Shown here: positions 7,824 to 16,772 of the stretch, piece after piece
Position numbering within the stretch: the stretch's first letter is position 1
Layout of the letters: the number at the start of each line of letters is the position of its first letter
Source: Streptomyces sp. T12
GTDB taxonomy: Bacteria; Actinomycetota; Actinomycetes; Streptomycetales; Streptomycetaceae
Assembly (NCBI RefSeq): GCF_028736035.1
Contig: NZ_CP117866.1
Location: 4,650,001 to 4,714,000, forward strand
Reading direction: 5' to 3'
Length of the DNA: 64,000 nt
Made by a program: the position numbers and the translations under genes
The notes under the pieces: generated by a model
Told to the model about the DNA's origin: nothing
Seen by the model: the letters and a program-made list of their open reading frames with translations, nothing else
The model's database searches: none

Positions 7824-8611
7824 GCTCCCTCTCCCTCGCCGTCCGCGACTCGACCACGATGCTGCGCCGCAACCTCCTGCACGCCCGGCGCTACCCGTCC
7901 CTCACCCTGAACCTGCTGCTCACGCCGGTCATGCTGCTCCTGCTCTTCGTCTACATCTTCGGCGACACCATGAGCGCGGGCATCGGCGGCGGTGGCGCCG
8001 ATCGCGCGGACTACGTCGCGTATCTCGTCCCGGGCCTGCTGCTGATGACCATCGGCAGCACCACGATCGGAACGGCGGTCTCCGTCTCCACCGACATGAG
8101 CGAGGGCATCATCGCCCGCTTCCGCACGATGGCGATCCACCGCGGTTCGGTGCTCGTCGGGCACGTCGTCGGCAGCGTGCTGCAGTCGATCGTCAGCGTG
8201 GTCCTGGTCGGCGCCGTCGGTGTGGCCATCGGCTTCCGCTCCACCGATGCCACCGCCCTGGAGTGGCTCGCGGCGTTCGGACTGCTCGTGCTCTTCGCCA
8301 TGGCGCTCACCTGGATCGCGGTCGGCATGGGCCTGGTCAGCCCCAACGCCGAGGCCGCGAGCAACAACGCCATGCCCCTGATCTTCCTGCCGCTCATCTC
8401 CAGCACGTTCGTCCCGGTCGACGCGATGCCGGGCTGGTTCCAGCCGATCGCCGAGTACCAGCCCTTCACGCCCGCCATCGAAACCCTGCGCGGCCTGCTG
8501 CTCGGCACCGAGATCGGCAACAACGGTTGGCTCGCCGTCGCCTGGTGCCTGGGCCTCGCGGTGCTCGGCTACTTCTGGTCGACCTCGAAGTTCAACGACG
8601 ACCCGAAGTAA
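7820..8611 (+). CDS. DrrB-like ABC-2 permease
   Basis: A 263-residue permease with about six membrane helices (for example LLLTPVMLLLLFVYIFG and AFGLLVLFAMALTWIAVGMG) and the ABC-2 signature region NAMPLIFLPLISSTFVPVDA followed by a MPGWFQPIAEYQPFTP loop. It starts at the ATGA overlap with the ATPase gene. The two products form the membrane exporter. Confidence 0.9.
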   Translation: MSSLSLAVRDSTTMLRRNLLHARRYPSLTLNLLLTPVMLLLLFVYIFGDTMSAGIGGGGADRADYVAYLVPGLLLMTIGSTTIGTAVSVSTDMSEGIIARFRTMAIHRGSVLVGHVVGSVLQSIVSVVLVGAVGVAIGFRSTDATALEWLAAFGLLVLFAMALTWIAVGMGLVSPNAEAASNNAMPLIFLPLISSTFVPVDAMPGWFQPIAEYQPFTPAIETLRGLLLGTEIGNNGWLAVAWCLGLAVLGYFWSTSKFNDDPK

Positions 8612-8984
8612 CCGCCATGACAACGCGGGCCATCTCCCGCACCCCGTCCCACCCCAGGGCGGCGTACACCGACACACGCGTCGGAGTACGCCGCCCCGTT
8701 CGTATGCGTGGCGGGGGGGAGGGGGCGGCTGACGGCTGACGGCTGCCCGGGGGGCGGCTGACGGCTGACGGCTGCCCGGGGGGCGGCTGACGGCTGACGG
8801 GTATCCCGACAATGTCCGGACTCGCCCCATAGCCACTCCACCCCCACACCACCAGATCCACGCCCACAACCAGGAGATCCACGCCACAGACTCCGCCCAC
8901 CCCTCCCACAGCCGTGATCGATCCGCAACCAATTCCGGTCTTGACCGAGACCCATCAACCGGCAGTCTGATTACGCTCCCGAAC
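8612..8984. other. Non-coding gap between ABC permease and monooxygenase genes
   Basis: About 370 bases with no convincing gene. It holds the 29-bp tandem array at 8725-8800. The last 70 bases, with TTGACC and a weak TGATTACGCT region, are probably the promoter of the monooxygenase. Confidence 0.6.
8725..8800. repeat. Tandem repeat, 29-bp period, about 2.6 copies
   Basis: Units begin at 8725, 8754 and 8783. Each contains GCGGCTGACGGCTGACGG followed by CTGCCCGGGG; the last copy is partial. Within the unit GGCTGAC is itself repeated. Non-coding, probably a slippage-generated array. Confidence 0.85.
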
Positions 8985-10169
8985 ATGGCCGACTCCACAG
9001 CGTCCCCGACCCCCACGGACCGCCCCGTCTACGTCATCGGCGGCGGCCCCGGCGGACTCTCCGTCGCGTACGCGCTGCGCGCCCAGGGACTGCGCGCCGT
9101 CGTGCTGGAGAGGTCGGACCGGGTCGGCGCCTCCTGGCGGCGCCACTACGACCGGCTCCATCTGCACACCACCCGCCGGCTGTCGGGCCTGCCCGGGCTG
9201 CCGATGCCGCGCCGCTTCGGGCGCTGGGTGTCCCGGAACGACGTGGTGCGCTACCTGGAGAAGTACGCCGAGCACCACGACCTGGAGATCGTCACCGGCG
9301 TCGAGGTCTCCCGCGTCGAGCCCTCGGCCGACGGCTCCGGCTGGCTGCTGCACGCCACCGGCGGCCGGGAACTGACCGGCGCCGCGGTCGTCGTGGCCAC
9401 CGGCCACAACCACACCCCGCACATCCCGCGCTGGCCCGGACGGGACGCATACGGCGGCGAGTTCCTGCACGCCGGCGAGTACCGCAACCCGGCGCCCTAC
9501 GCCGGCCGCGACGTCCTGGTCGTCGGCGTCGGCAACACCGGTGCCGAGATCGCCGTGGACCTGGTGGAGGGTGGGGCGGCTCGGGTGCGGCTGGCGGTGC
9601 GGACGGTTCCGCACATCGTGCGCCGCTCGACCGCCGGATGGGCCGCCCAGTTCACCAGCATCCTCGTACGACGGCTGCCGGTCGGGCTCGTCGACCGGCT
9701 CGCGAGGCCCGTGGCGAAGCTCAGCGTGCCGGACCTGTCGGCCCAGGGACTGCCGCGCCCCGAGACCGGCCTGTACAGCCGGGTCGAGGAAGGCGCGATC
9801 CCGGTTCTCGACGTCGGCCTCGTCGACGCCGTACGCAACGGCCGGGTCGAGATCGTGGCCGCCGTCGACGGTTTCGAGGAGGGCAAGGTCATCCTCGCCG
9901 ACGGCAACCGCGTCTCACCGGACGCCGTCATCGCCGCCACCGGTTACGTCCGTGCCCTGGAGGACCTCGTCGGCCACCTCGGCGTGCTCGACGCCCGCGG
10001 CAAGCCGGTCGTCCAGGGCGCCCGCACCCCGGCGAACGCACCCGGCCTGTACTTCACCGGCTTCACCAACCCCATCAGCGGCAACCTCCGTGAGATGGCG
10101 ATCGACGCCCAGAAGATCGCGAAGGCCGTCGCCCGGCACAGCGCCGGAAGGGTTTCCCGTCTCGTATGA
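8985..10169 (+). CDS. Flavin-containing monooxygenase / NAD(P)-binding oxidoreductase
   Basis: A 394-residue two-dinucleotide-fold flavoprotein. FAD-binding GGGPGG at 19-24 with ERSDRVGASWRRHYDRL; NADPH-binding VVGVGNTGAE near 171-180; FAD-contact motif ATGYVRALEDL. The order fits a class B flavin monooxygenase of the YUCCA/CzcO type, oxygenating a small organic substrate. The C-terminal NPISGNLREMAIDAQKIAKA motif recurs in a damaged fragment at 11.6 kb. A monocistronic context gives no substrate. Confidence 0.8.
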   Translation: MADSTASPTPTDRPVYVIGGGPGGLSVAYALRAQGLRAVVLERSDRVGASWRRHYDRLHLHTTRRLSGLPGLPMPRRFGRWVSRNDVVRYLEKYAEHHDLEIVTGVEVSRVEPSADGSGWLLHATGGRELTGAAVVVATGHNHTPHIPRWPGRDAYGGEFLHAGEYRNPAPYAGRDVLVVGVGNTGAEIAVDLVEGGAARVRLAVRTVPHIVRRSTAGWAAQFTSILVRRLPVGLVDRLARPVAKLSVPDLSAQGLPRPETGLYSRVEEGAIPVLDVGLVDAVRNGRVEIVAAVDGFEEGKVILADGNRVSPDAVIAATGYVRALEDLVGHLGVLDARGKPVVQGARTPANAPGLYFTGFTNPISGNLREMAIDAQKIAKAVARHSAGRVSRLV

Positions 10170-10236
10170 GATCCACAGGTGTCCTCGCTGGTGGCTTGTT
10201 GGGCGAGCTCGAGCGCGATGCGCGTGGTGCCCGCCG

Positions 10237-11058
10237 CTAAGCACTCGCTTCCGGTCTCGTGGCGGATGCGGCTGCAACGGCCGTAGCCAGTGGATCGCGG
10301 GCCGGGCGGCCAAGGATGTCCGCGAGGTCGGAGGCGGTGCCGTCCAGGAAGCCATGCCGGATGCCGGTGGCGATCGAGGCCAGCATCGGCGGCTGGAACG
10401 GCAGCAGTCCCGGCGTCTCGTCGAGGAGCCTGCGCCGGTACTCGCCCAGGCTGATGCTGCGGTGTGGGACCCCGAGTCGACTGGCCACCTGCCCGGCCGT
10501 GACCGGCGTGCCGACGAGGTCGTAGACGCGCCCGCTGTGCCGTGCCGGAGCCGCCGCAACGATCGCCGCGGCCTCCGCTAGATCCTCCCGCGCGACTGCC
10601 GCCAGGGCACCATCACCGAACGCGGACTCCACACGATCGCCGGCCCACATCAGCAGACCGCCGAAGAGCTCGGCGTACAGGCCGTTGCGCAGGATCGTCC
10701 ACGGCAATCCGCTTGCCTGCAGCAGGCGTTCGGTCGCACGGTGCGCGAGCGCGAAACCGAGATGGTCGCCGGCACCGGTCAGGCTCGTGTAGACGACGTG
10801 GCGGACGCCATCACGGACGGCGGCGTCCAGGACCGCCGCATGCCGCTCGACGACCTGGTCGTCCTCGGCATAACCGGCGGAAACCAGCACCAGGGTCGAC
10901 ACACCGGCCAGATCGAGGCCCACATGGTCGTCGAAGTCGATACGCCGCATCCCCTCGCCCGGCGTGCGGCTGCCGCCCGCCACGACGACGCCGCGGGCGC
11001 GCAGCGCCGCAAGAGTGGCCGAGCCGAGATTCCCGTTCGCTCCGGTCACCAAGATCAT
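10237..11058 (-). CDS. NmrA-like NAD(P)-dependent quinone reductase
   Basis: A 273-residue Rossmann protein: GANGNLG at 6-12, then VYTSLTGAGD and a QorB/NmrA-like C-terminal half. Such proteins reduce quinones or act as redox sensors. It is divergent from an HxlR regulator, the classical arrangement of HxlR-controlled oxidoreductases. The shared promoter holds a 13-bp tandem array. Confidence 0.8.
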   Translation of the reverse strand: MILVTGANGNLGSATLAALRARGVVVAGGSRTPGEGMRRIDFDDHVGLDLAGVSTLVLVSAGYAEDDQVVERHAAVLDAAVRDGVRHVVYTSLTGAGDHLGFALAHRATERLLQASGLPWTILRNGLYAELFGGLLMWAGDRVESAFGDGALAAVAREDLAEAAAIVAAAPARHSGRVYDLVGTPVTAGQVASRLGVPHRSISLGEYRRRLLDETPGLLPFQPPMLASIATGIRHGFLDGTASDLADILGRPARDPLATAVAAASATRPEASA

Positions 11059-11075
11059 GTCAATCGCAGTCTTCC

Positions 11076-11140
11076 GTCGTGGTTCTCAGTCGTGGTTCTC
11101 AGTCGTGGTTCTCAGTCGTGGTTCTCGGTCGTGGTTCTCA
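11076..11140. repeat. Five 13-bp tandem repeats in divergent NmrA/HxlR promoter
   Basis: GTCGTGGTTCTCA occurs five times head to tail from 11076 to 11140; only copy 4 differs, at its last base. The array occupies nearly half of the intergenic region between the two start codons, so it may be a multi-copy binding site for the HxlR protein or a slippage array. Confidence 0.85.
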
Positions 11141-11197
11141 TCGGTAACTACGCTTGATCCTTGACCGCACATCCACCGGCCACAAGGAGGCAGTTCG

Positions 11198-11620
11198 ATG
11201 TCACTCACGCACACCGGCGTAACCACCACACCCGCCGAACTCGCCCCCTGTGGAAGCGAGGACCACCCCGACTGCGGCATCCGCGACGTCCTGGACCGCA
11301 TCGGCGACAAGTGGTCGGTGCTCGTGATCGTCGAACTCGCGGGCGGACCGCGCCGGTTCCGCGAACTCCAGCGCGCCATCGACGGCATCTCCCAGCGGAT
11401 GCTCACCCTCACCGTACGAAGGCTCGAACGCGACGGCCTCGTGCTGCGCACCGTGTACCCGACCGTCCCGGCCCAGGTCGACTACCGCCTGACCGAAACC
11501 GGGGCCGGCCTGACCCACCTGGTCAAGGCACTCGCCGACTGGTCCCTCGCCCACCGCGCCGTCATCGCCGAGGCACGGCACGCCTACGACCGGACCCACC
11601 CCGACCACGACATCCGCTGA
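11198..11620 (+). CDS. HxlR-family transcriptional regulator
   Basis: A 140-residue winged-helix regulator. Conserved cysteine and helix DCGIRDVLDRIGDKWSVLVI, then FRELQRAIDGISQRMLTLTV and RRLERDGLV. C24 is the candidate redox-sensing residue, as in QorR/YodB-type members; that is inference from family behaviour. AAGGAGG directly precedes the ATG. Likely controls the divergent NmrA-like gene. Confidence 0.88.
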   Translation: MSLTHTGVTTTPAELAPCGSEDHPDCGIRDVLDRIGDKWSVLVIVELAGGPRRFRELQRAIDGISQRMLTLTVRRLERDGLVLRTVYPTVPAQVDYRLTETGAGLTHLVKALADWSLAHRAVIAEARHAYDRTHPDHDIR

Positions 11621-11635
11621 CGCGAGTTGGGGGCG

Positions 11636-11748
11636 TGCCGGATCGCCGGATCAGGCATCGCCAACCCGATCAGCGGCAATCTCCGCGAGATGGCGATCGA
11701 CGCACGGCGCTCGCCAAGACCGCCTCCGCAACCAGCCGCACGGCGTAG
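11636..11748 (+). pseudogene. Remnant of a flavin monooxygenase 3' end
   Basis: Reads NPISGNLREMAIDA, the same 14 residues as the C-terminal part of the intact monooxygenase ending at 10169. After GACGCA it loses one G, so the frame shifts. Restoring it gives RALAKTASATSRTA and the stop at 11746-11748. Nucleotides differ from the intact copy at several third positions, so it is a diverged relic rather than a fresh duplicate. No 5' part remains. Confidence 0.75.
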
Positions 11749-11895
11749 ACACGCTCAACTCTCCTACGTATATCTCCTGTTACTTACGAGTCAGAAGTTG
11801 CGCGAGAGCTGTACCGCGCCACCGCACGGAGCCAGAATGTGAGCCCTGTTCAACTTTCCGGCTCCACCCCCCTCTCGCTACGACGGAGGACGCAC

Positions 11896-13428
11896 GTGGC
11901 ACGTGAAAGACAGCTCCCCCCGCTCCCCCCGCTCCCTCGTAACTCCCGGAACTCCCAGATCTCCCGGCGCTCACTCCTGGGCGGCGCGGCCGCCGCAGCC
12001 GGCGCCGCCACCCTCACCGCGACCACCGCCGGCACGGCCTCCGCGGCCACCCGCGCGGTGGACGTCGCCATCGTCGGTGCCGGTCTGGCCGGCCTCACCG
12101 CGGCCCGCGACCTGGTGGCGGCCGGCAAGTCGGTCGTCGTCCTGGAGGCCCGCGACCGCGTGGGCGGCCGGGTGGTGGGCCTCAACCTCGCGGGCGGTGG
12201 AGTCACCGAGGGCGGCGGCGAGTTCATCGGCCCCACCCAGGACCGCATCAAGGCGCTCGCGGACTCACTCGGCGTGCAGACCTTCGCCACCTACAACACC
12301 GGCGACAACCTCCTCTACAAGGACGGCAAGAAGACCCCCTACGCCACCGACGGCATCCTCGGCTCGGTCCCGCCCATCGACGCGGCCGGGCTCGCCAACG
12401 CCGCGATCGTGCAGGCCACGCTCGATGACCTGGCCAAGCAGATCCCGGTCGCCGCGCCCTGGACCGCCGCGAAGGCCGACGAGTGGGACCGGCAGACCTT
12501 CGAGACCTGGCTGCGCGCCAACGCGGTCGTCCCGTCCGCCAAGTTCCTCTTCGACGTGGCCTGCACGTCGATCTTCTCGGCCGAACCCCGTGAACTCTCC
12601 TTCCTGTTCGTCCTCTTCTACATCGCCGCCGCCGGCAACGCCTCCACCCCCGGCACCCTGGAACGCCTCACCGAGACCGCGAACGGCGCCCAGGAACTGC
12701 GCTTCGTCGGCGGCTCCCAGCTGGTGCCGATCAAACTCGCCGCCACGCTCGGCGACCGGGTGGTGCTGAGCGCCCCGGTGCGCACGATCGCCCGGTCCGG
12801 CGGCAACTACGTCGTGACCGCCGACGGCATCACCGTCACGGCCAAGCGAGTCGTCGTCGCCGCACCCCCGCCGATCGCCGCCCGTATCTCGTACGACCCC
12901 CTCCTCCCGGCCGCCCGCGACCAGCTGACCCAGCGCCTGCCGATGGCCTCGGTCGGCAAGGCGATCGCGATCTACGACACCCCCTTCTGGCGCGCCGACG
13001 GCCTCAACGGCCAGGTCGTCAGCGACACCGGCGTGGTCAGCTCCACCTTCGACAACTCCCCGCCCGACGCCTCCTACGGCGCCCTGATGGGCTTCATCGA
13101 GGCCGACGAGGCCCGCAAGCTGGACGCCGCGAGCGAGGCGGAGGTCCGGGCGGCCGTACTGAAGGACTACGTCACGTACTTCGGCGAGAAAGCGGCCTCC
13201 CCCACCTCCTTCGTCCTGCAACGCTGGAACAACGAGGCCTACACCCGCGGCGGCCCCGTCTCCATCGCCGCGCCCGGCGTCCTGACCCAGTACGGCCCCG
13301 CCCTGCGCGAGCCCGTCGGCGGCATCCACTGGGCCGGCACGGAGACCTCCACCTACTGGATGGGCTTCATGGACGGGGCGGTGCGGTCGGGGGAGCGGGT
13401 GGCGAAGGAGGTGCTGGAGGCGCTCTGA
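11896..13428 (+). CDS. Secreted flavin monoamine oxidase-family protein
   Basis: About 510 residues. GTG at 11896 is chosen because GGAGG at 11885-11889 lies 6 bases upstream; an in-frame GTG at 11839 lacks such a site. A Tat signal (SRRSLLGG, then an Ala-rich core ending ASA) precedes the FAD-binding VAIVGAGLAGLTAARDL and LEARDRVGGR. The C terminus has the amine-oxidase FAD motif GGIHWAGTETSTYWMGFMDG. It should oxidise an amine outside the cytoplasm, releasing aldehyde, ammonia and peroxide. The substrate is not readable. Confidence 0.82.
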   Translation: MARERQLPPLPPLPRNSRNSQISRRSLLGGAAAAAGAATLTATTAGTASAATRAVDVAIVGAGLAGLTAARDLVAAGKSVVVLEARDRVGGRVVGLNLAGGGVTEGGGEFIGPTQDRIKALADSLGVQTFATYNTGDNLLYKDGKKTPYATDGILGSVPPIDAAGLANAAIVQATLDDLAKQIPVAAPWTAAKADEWDRQTFETWLRANAVVPSAKFLFDVACTSIFSAEPRELSFLFVLFYIAAAGNASTPGTLERLTETANGAQELRFVGGSQLVPIKLAATLGDRVVLSAPVRTIARSGGNYVVTADGITVTAKRVVVAAPPPIAARISYDPLLPAARDQLTQRLPMASVGKAIAIYDTPFWRADGLNGQVVSDTGVVSSTFDNSPPDASYGALMGFIEADEARKLDAASEAEVRAAVLKDYVTYFGEKAASPTSFVLQRWNNEAYTRGGPVSIAAPGVLTQYGPALREPVGGIHWAGTETSTYWMGFMDGAVRSGERVAKEVLEAL

Positions 13429-13521
13429 GCGACGCTATGAGTGGCGCTATGAGTGGCGCCTGCGCGAGGTCGCCGCGCAGGTTCCCGCGTCGGCTCGGCC
13501 AACTTTGCGTGCACAGCCATT

Positions 13522-13563
13522 CCTGACTAAGCGTCAGTTCCCTTAATCTGACACTGCGTCAGT
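13522..13563. promoter_or_regulatory. Two tandem CTGAC-N5-GTCAG operators before CoA ligase gene
   Basis: CCTGAC TAAGC GTCAGT (13522-13538) and TCTGAC ACTGC GTCAGT (13547-13563), centre to centre 25 bp. Located 32-73 bases before the ATG of the CoA ligase gene. Same consensus as the other regulon sites. Confidence 0.75.
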
Positions 13564-13594
13564 TAATCGCTGTCACACAGGAGCGGGCGGACCG

Positions 13595-15841
13595 ATGCTT
13601 GGATCAACCCACGGCACCCTCACCACCGACTCCCGCCGGGCCCGGGTCATCGCCTGCGGCGAACAGCCCGGGCCCGCCGTCCACGGCCGGCCGGCCGAGG
13701 TCGACGATCTCGACGTCAGCGGCCGTCCGCTGTACTCCGACGTGCCCGATCTGGACCGCTTCTTCCGGCCGGAGGCGGTCGCGGTGATCGGCGCCTCGGA
13801 CGCCGAGGGCCGGCCGAACACCGGCGTCACCCGCCAGCTGATCGCCTGGTCCGAGCGGGTCGGCGCCCGGCTCCATCCCGTGCACCCGAACCGCCCGTCC
13901 GTCTTCGGCATCCCCTGCTCTCCCTCCGTCGCCGACCTGCCCGAGCAGGTCGATCTCGCCGTACTGCTGGTCGCCGACCCCCTTCCGGTGATCGAGGAAC
14001 TGGCCGAGGCCAAGGTGAAGTTCGCCGTCGTCTTCGCCTCCGGGTTCGCGGAGACCGGCGAGGAGGGCGCCGCAGCGCAGGACCGGCTCTCCGCCGCCGT
14101 CGAGCGGTCCGGGATGCGGCTGCTGGGCCCCAACACCAACCTCAACGCCTTCGAGCGGTTCCGCGACGACCTGGACGGTCCCGCGATCGCCCTGATCACC
14201 CAGTCCGGCCACCAGGGCCGCCCCGTCTTCGCCCTCCAGGAGCTCGGCATCCGCCTGACCCACTGGGCACCCACCGGCAACGAGGCCGACCTGGAGACCG
14301 CCGACTTCATCTCCTACTTCGCCGAGCGGCCCGAGATCGGAGCCATCGCCTGCTACGTCGAGGGCCTCAAGGACGGCCGGTCCTTCCTGCTCGCCGCCGA
14401 CCGGGCCGCCCGCCGCAAGGTGCCGGTCGTCGCCGTCAAGGTGGGCCGCACCGAGACCGGTGCCCGCACGGCCGCCTCACACACCGGCAAGCTGACCGGC
14501 GCGGACGCGGTGGTGGACGCGGCGATGCGGCAGTACGGGGTGATCCGGGTCGACGGCCTGGACGAACTCCAGGACACCGCCGCCCTGTTGGCCCGCGCAC
14601 GGCCGCCCCGCGCCGAAGGCGTCGTCGTCTATTCGATCTCGGGCGGCACGGGCGCGCACTTCGCCGACCTGGCGAGCGAGGCAGGCCTCACGCTGCCGGC
14701 GCTGTCGGAGGCCAAGCAGGCCGAGCTGCACCAGTGGATACCCGAGTACCTGAGCGTGGCCAACCCGGTCGACAACGGCGGCCATCCCGTCGGCGACTGG
14801 CGCGGCCGGAAGATCATCGACGCGATCCTCGACGACCCCGACGTCGGGGTGCTGATCTGCCCGGTCACCGGCCCCTTCCCGCCGCTCAGCGACCGGCTCG
14901 TCCAGGACCTGGTGGACGCCGCCGAGCGGACGGCCAAGCTGGTGTGCGTGGTCTGGGGGTCGCCGGTCGGCACCGAGCCGGCGTACCGCGAGGTACTGCT
15001 CGGCTCCTCGCGCGTGGCCACCTTCCGCACGGTCGCGAACTGCATCACCGCCGTCCGCGCCTACCTCGACCACCATCGCTTCGTGGCCGGCTACCGCTCC
15101 CCGTTCGACGAGGCCCCGCGCACGCCCTCGCCGTCCTTCCGCAAGGCGCAGGCGCTGATGCGTCCGGGCCAGCAGTTGAGCGAGCACGCGGCGAAGCAGT
15201 TGCTGCGGGCGTACGGAATCCGCGTCCCGCGCGAGCAGTTGGTGACCAGCGCGGCGGCCGCCGTACGGGCCGCGGGGCTGGTGGGCTACCCCGTGGTGAT
15301 GAAGGCGTCCGGCGCGCAGATCGCCCACAAGACCGAGCTCGGCCTGGTCAAGATCGGACTGACTTCCGCCAGCCAAGTGCGGGACGCCTACCGTGAGTTG
15401 ACTGACATCGCCCGCTACGAGGACGTCTCCCTGGACGGCGTCCTGGTCTGCCAGATGGTCGAGCGGGGCGTCGAGATGGTGGTGGGCGTCACCCACGACG
15501 AGCTGTTCGGGCCGACGGTGACGGTCGGACTCGGCGGGGTGCTCGTGGAGGTCCTGGGCGACACCGCCGTGCGCGTGCCGCCCTTCGGTGAGGAGCAGGC
15601 GCGGGACATGTGCGCGGAACTGCGCGGGCGGGCCCTGCTCGACGGGGTCAGGGGGCGTCCCCCGGCGGACCTCGACGCGCTCGTGGAAGTCGTCCTGCGG
15701 GTGCAGCGCATGGCCCTGGAACTGGAGGACGACCTCGCGGAACTCGACATCAACCCGCTGATGGTGCTGCCGCAGGGGCAGGGGGCAGTGGCCCTGGACG
15801 CCTTGGCCATCTGCCGACCGGCCCCCGAACAGCTGTCGTAA
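13595..15841 (+). CDS. Acyl-CoA synthetase, ADP-forming acetate-CoA ligase family
   Basis: A 748-residue fused ligase. The N-terminal CoA-binding domain (FFRPEAVAVIGASDAEGRPN) is followed by two ligase_CoA-like domains, TAASHTGKLTG with the candidate phospho-histidine, and a C-terminal ATP-grasp domain (YPVVMKASGAQIAHKTELGL, ending LAELDINPLMVLP). It converts an acyl acid to its CoA thioester with ATP and CoA. Preceded by AGGAG and two operators. A crotonase gene follows after 16 bases, so both act on the same acid. The acid is unknown. Confidence 0.88.
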   Translation: MLGSTHGTLTTDSRRARVIACGEQPGPAVHGRPAEVDDLDVSGRPLYSDVPDLDRFFRPEAVAVIGASDAEGRPNTGVTRQLIAWSERVGARLHPVHPNRPSVFGIPCSPSVADLPEQVDLAVLLVADPLPVIEELAEAKVKFAVVFASGFAETGEEGAAAQDRLSAAVERSGMRLLGPNTNLNAFERFRDDLDGPAIALITQSGHQGRPVFALQELGIRLTHWAPTGNEADLETADFISYFAERPEIGAIACYVEGLKDGRSFLLAADRAARRKVPVVAVKVGRTETGARTAASHTGKLTGADAVVDAAMRQYGVIRVDGLDELQDTAALLARARPPRAEGVVVYSISGGTGAHFADLASEAGLTLPALSEAKQAELHQWIPEYLSVANPVDNGGHPVGDWRGRKIIDAILDDPDVGVLICPVTGPFPPLSDRLVQDLVDAAERTAKLVCVVWGSPVGTEPAYREVLLGSSRVATFRTVANCITAVRAYLDHHRFVAGYRSPFDEAPRTPSPSFRKAQALMRPGQQLSEHAAKQLLRAYGIRVPREQLVTSAAAAVRAAGLVGYPVVMKASGAQIAHKTELGLVKIGLTSASQVRDAYRELTDIARYEDVSLDGVLVCQMVERGVEMVVGVTHDELFGPTVTVGLGGVLVEVLGDTAVRVPPFGEEQARDMCAELRGRALLDGVRGRPPADLDALVEVVLRVQRMALELEDDLAELDINPLMVLPQGQGAVALDALAICRPAPEQLS

Positions 15842-15857
15842 GAAGCGGAGTACCCCC

Positions 15858-16769
15858 ATGACTTCCTCCCCCGAAGAGTCCGTCGCGAAGTCCGTCAAGT
15901 CCGTCGCGAAGTCCGTCGAATTGCCCGTCGAAATGTCCGGCGAAATGTCCGTCGAGCCGGAAATCGAGCCGCCGATTTCCGCTGATTCATTGGTACAGCA
16001 CGCCACTGACAATCGGGTCTGCCGCATCACCCTCAACCGCCCCGATGCCCTCAACGCCATCACCCCTGACCAGCGCGAACGCATCATCCAACTGCTCGCC
16101 GACGCCTCCGCTGACCCCGGCGTACGGGCCGTCGTACTGACCGGCAGGGGCCGTGGTTTCTGCGCGGGTGCGGACCTGCGGGGGACGGCGGCCGGCGCGG
16201 AGCGCATCGCCGGCGATGTGGCCCGCACCATCCGGCTCGGCGCCCAGCGGCTGATCGCGGCCGTCCTGGACTGCGAGAAGCCGGTGATCGCGGCGGTCAA
16301 CGGCACCGCGGCCGGCCTCGGCGCGCATCTCGCGTTCGCCTGCGACCTCGTACTGGCCGCGGAGTCCGCACGGTTCATCGAGGTGTTCGTACGCCGCGGC
16401 CTCGTCCCGGACGGCGGCGGTGCCTATCTCCTCCCCCGCCTCATCGGCCCCCAGCGGGCGAAGGAGCTGATGTTCTTCGGCGACGCGCTCACCGCGTCGG
16501 ACGCGGAGCGGCTGGGCCTCGTCAACCGTGTCCTGCCGGACGGGGAGCTGGACAAGACGGCCCGCGAGTGGGCCGAACGCCTCGCCACCGGCCCGACCCG
16601 CGCCCTCGCCCTCACCAAGCAGCTCGTCAACGCCTCCCTCGACGCCGACCGCACCACGGCCTTCGCGGCGGAGGCGGCCGCGCAGGAGATCAACATGACG
16701 ACGCGGGACGCGCGGGAGGGGGTGGCGAGCTTCGTGGAGCGCAGGAGTGCCGAGTACAAGGGCCGGTGA
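15858..16769 (+). CDS. Enoyl-CoA hydratase/isomerase (crotonase) with low-complexity N terminus
   Basis: A 303-residue crotonase. The fold runs from residue 54 (RVCRITLNRPDALNAI), with the oxyanion-hole segments GRGFCAGADLRG and NGTAAGLGAHLAFACDL and the active-site region RRGLVPDGGGAYLLPRL. The first 45 residues are an odd extension of repeated SVAKSV/EMS units encoded by repeated GTCCGTCGAAG-type DNA. Usual family length is near 260. Possibly the true start is internal, but no strong ribosome site was seen there. Operon partner of the CoA ligase. Confidence 0.88.
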   Translation: MTSSPEESVAKSVKSVAKSVELPVEMSGEMSVEPEIEPPISADSLVQHATDNRVCRITLNRPDALNAITPDQRERIIQLLADASADPGVRAVVLTGRGRGFCAGADLRGTAAGAERIAGDVARTIRLGAQRLIAAVLDCEKPVIAAVNGTAAGLGAHLAFACDLVLAAESARFIEVFVRRGLVPDGGGAYLLPRLIGPQRAKELMFFGDALTASDAERLGLVNRVLPDGELDKTAREWAERLATGPTRALALTKQLVNASLDADRTTAFAAEAAAQEINMTTRDAREGVASFVERRSAEYKGR

Positions 16770-16772
16770 CGC

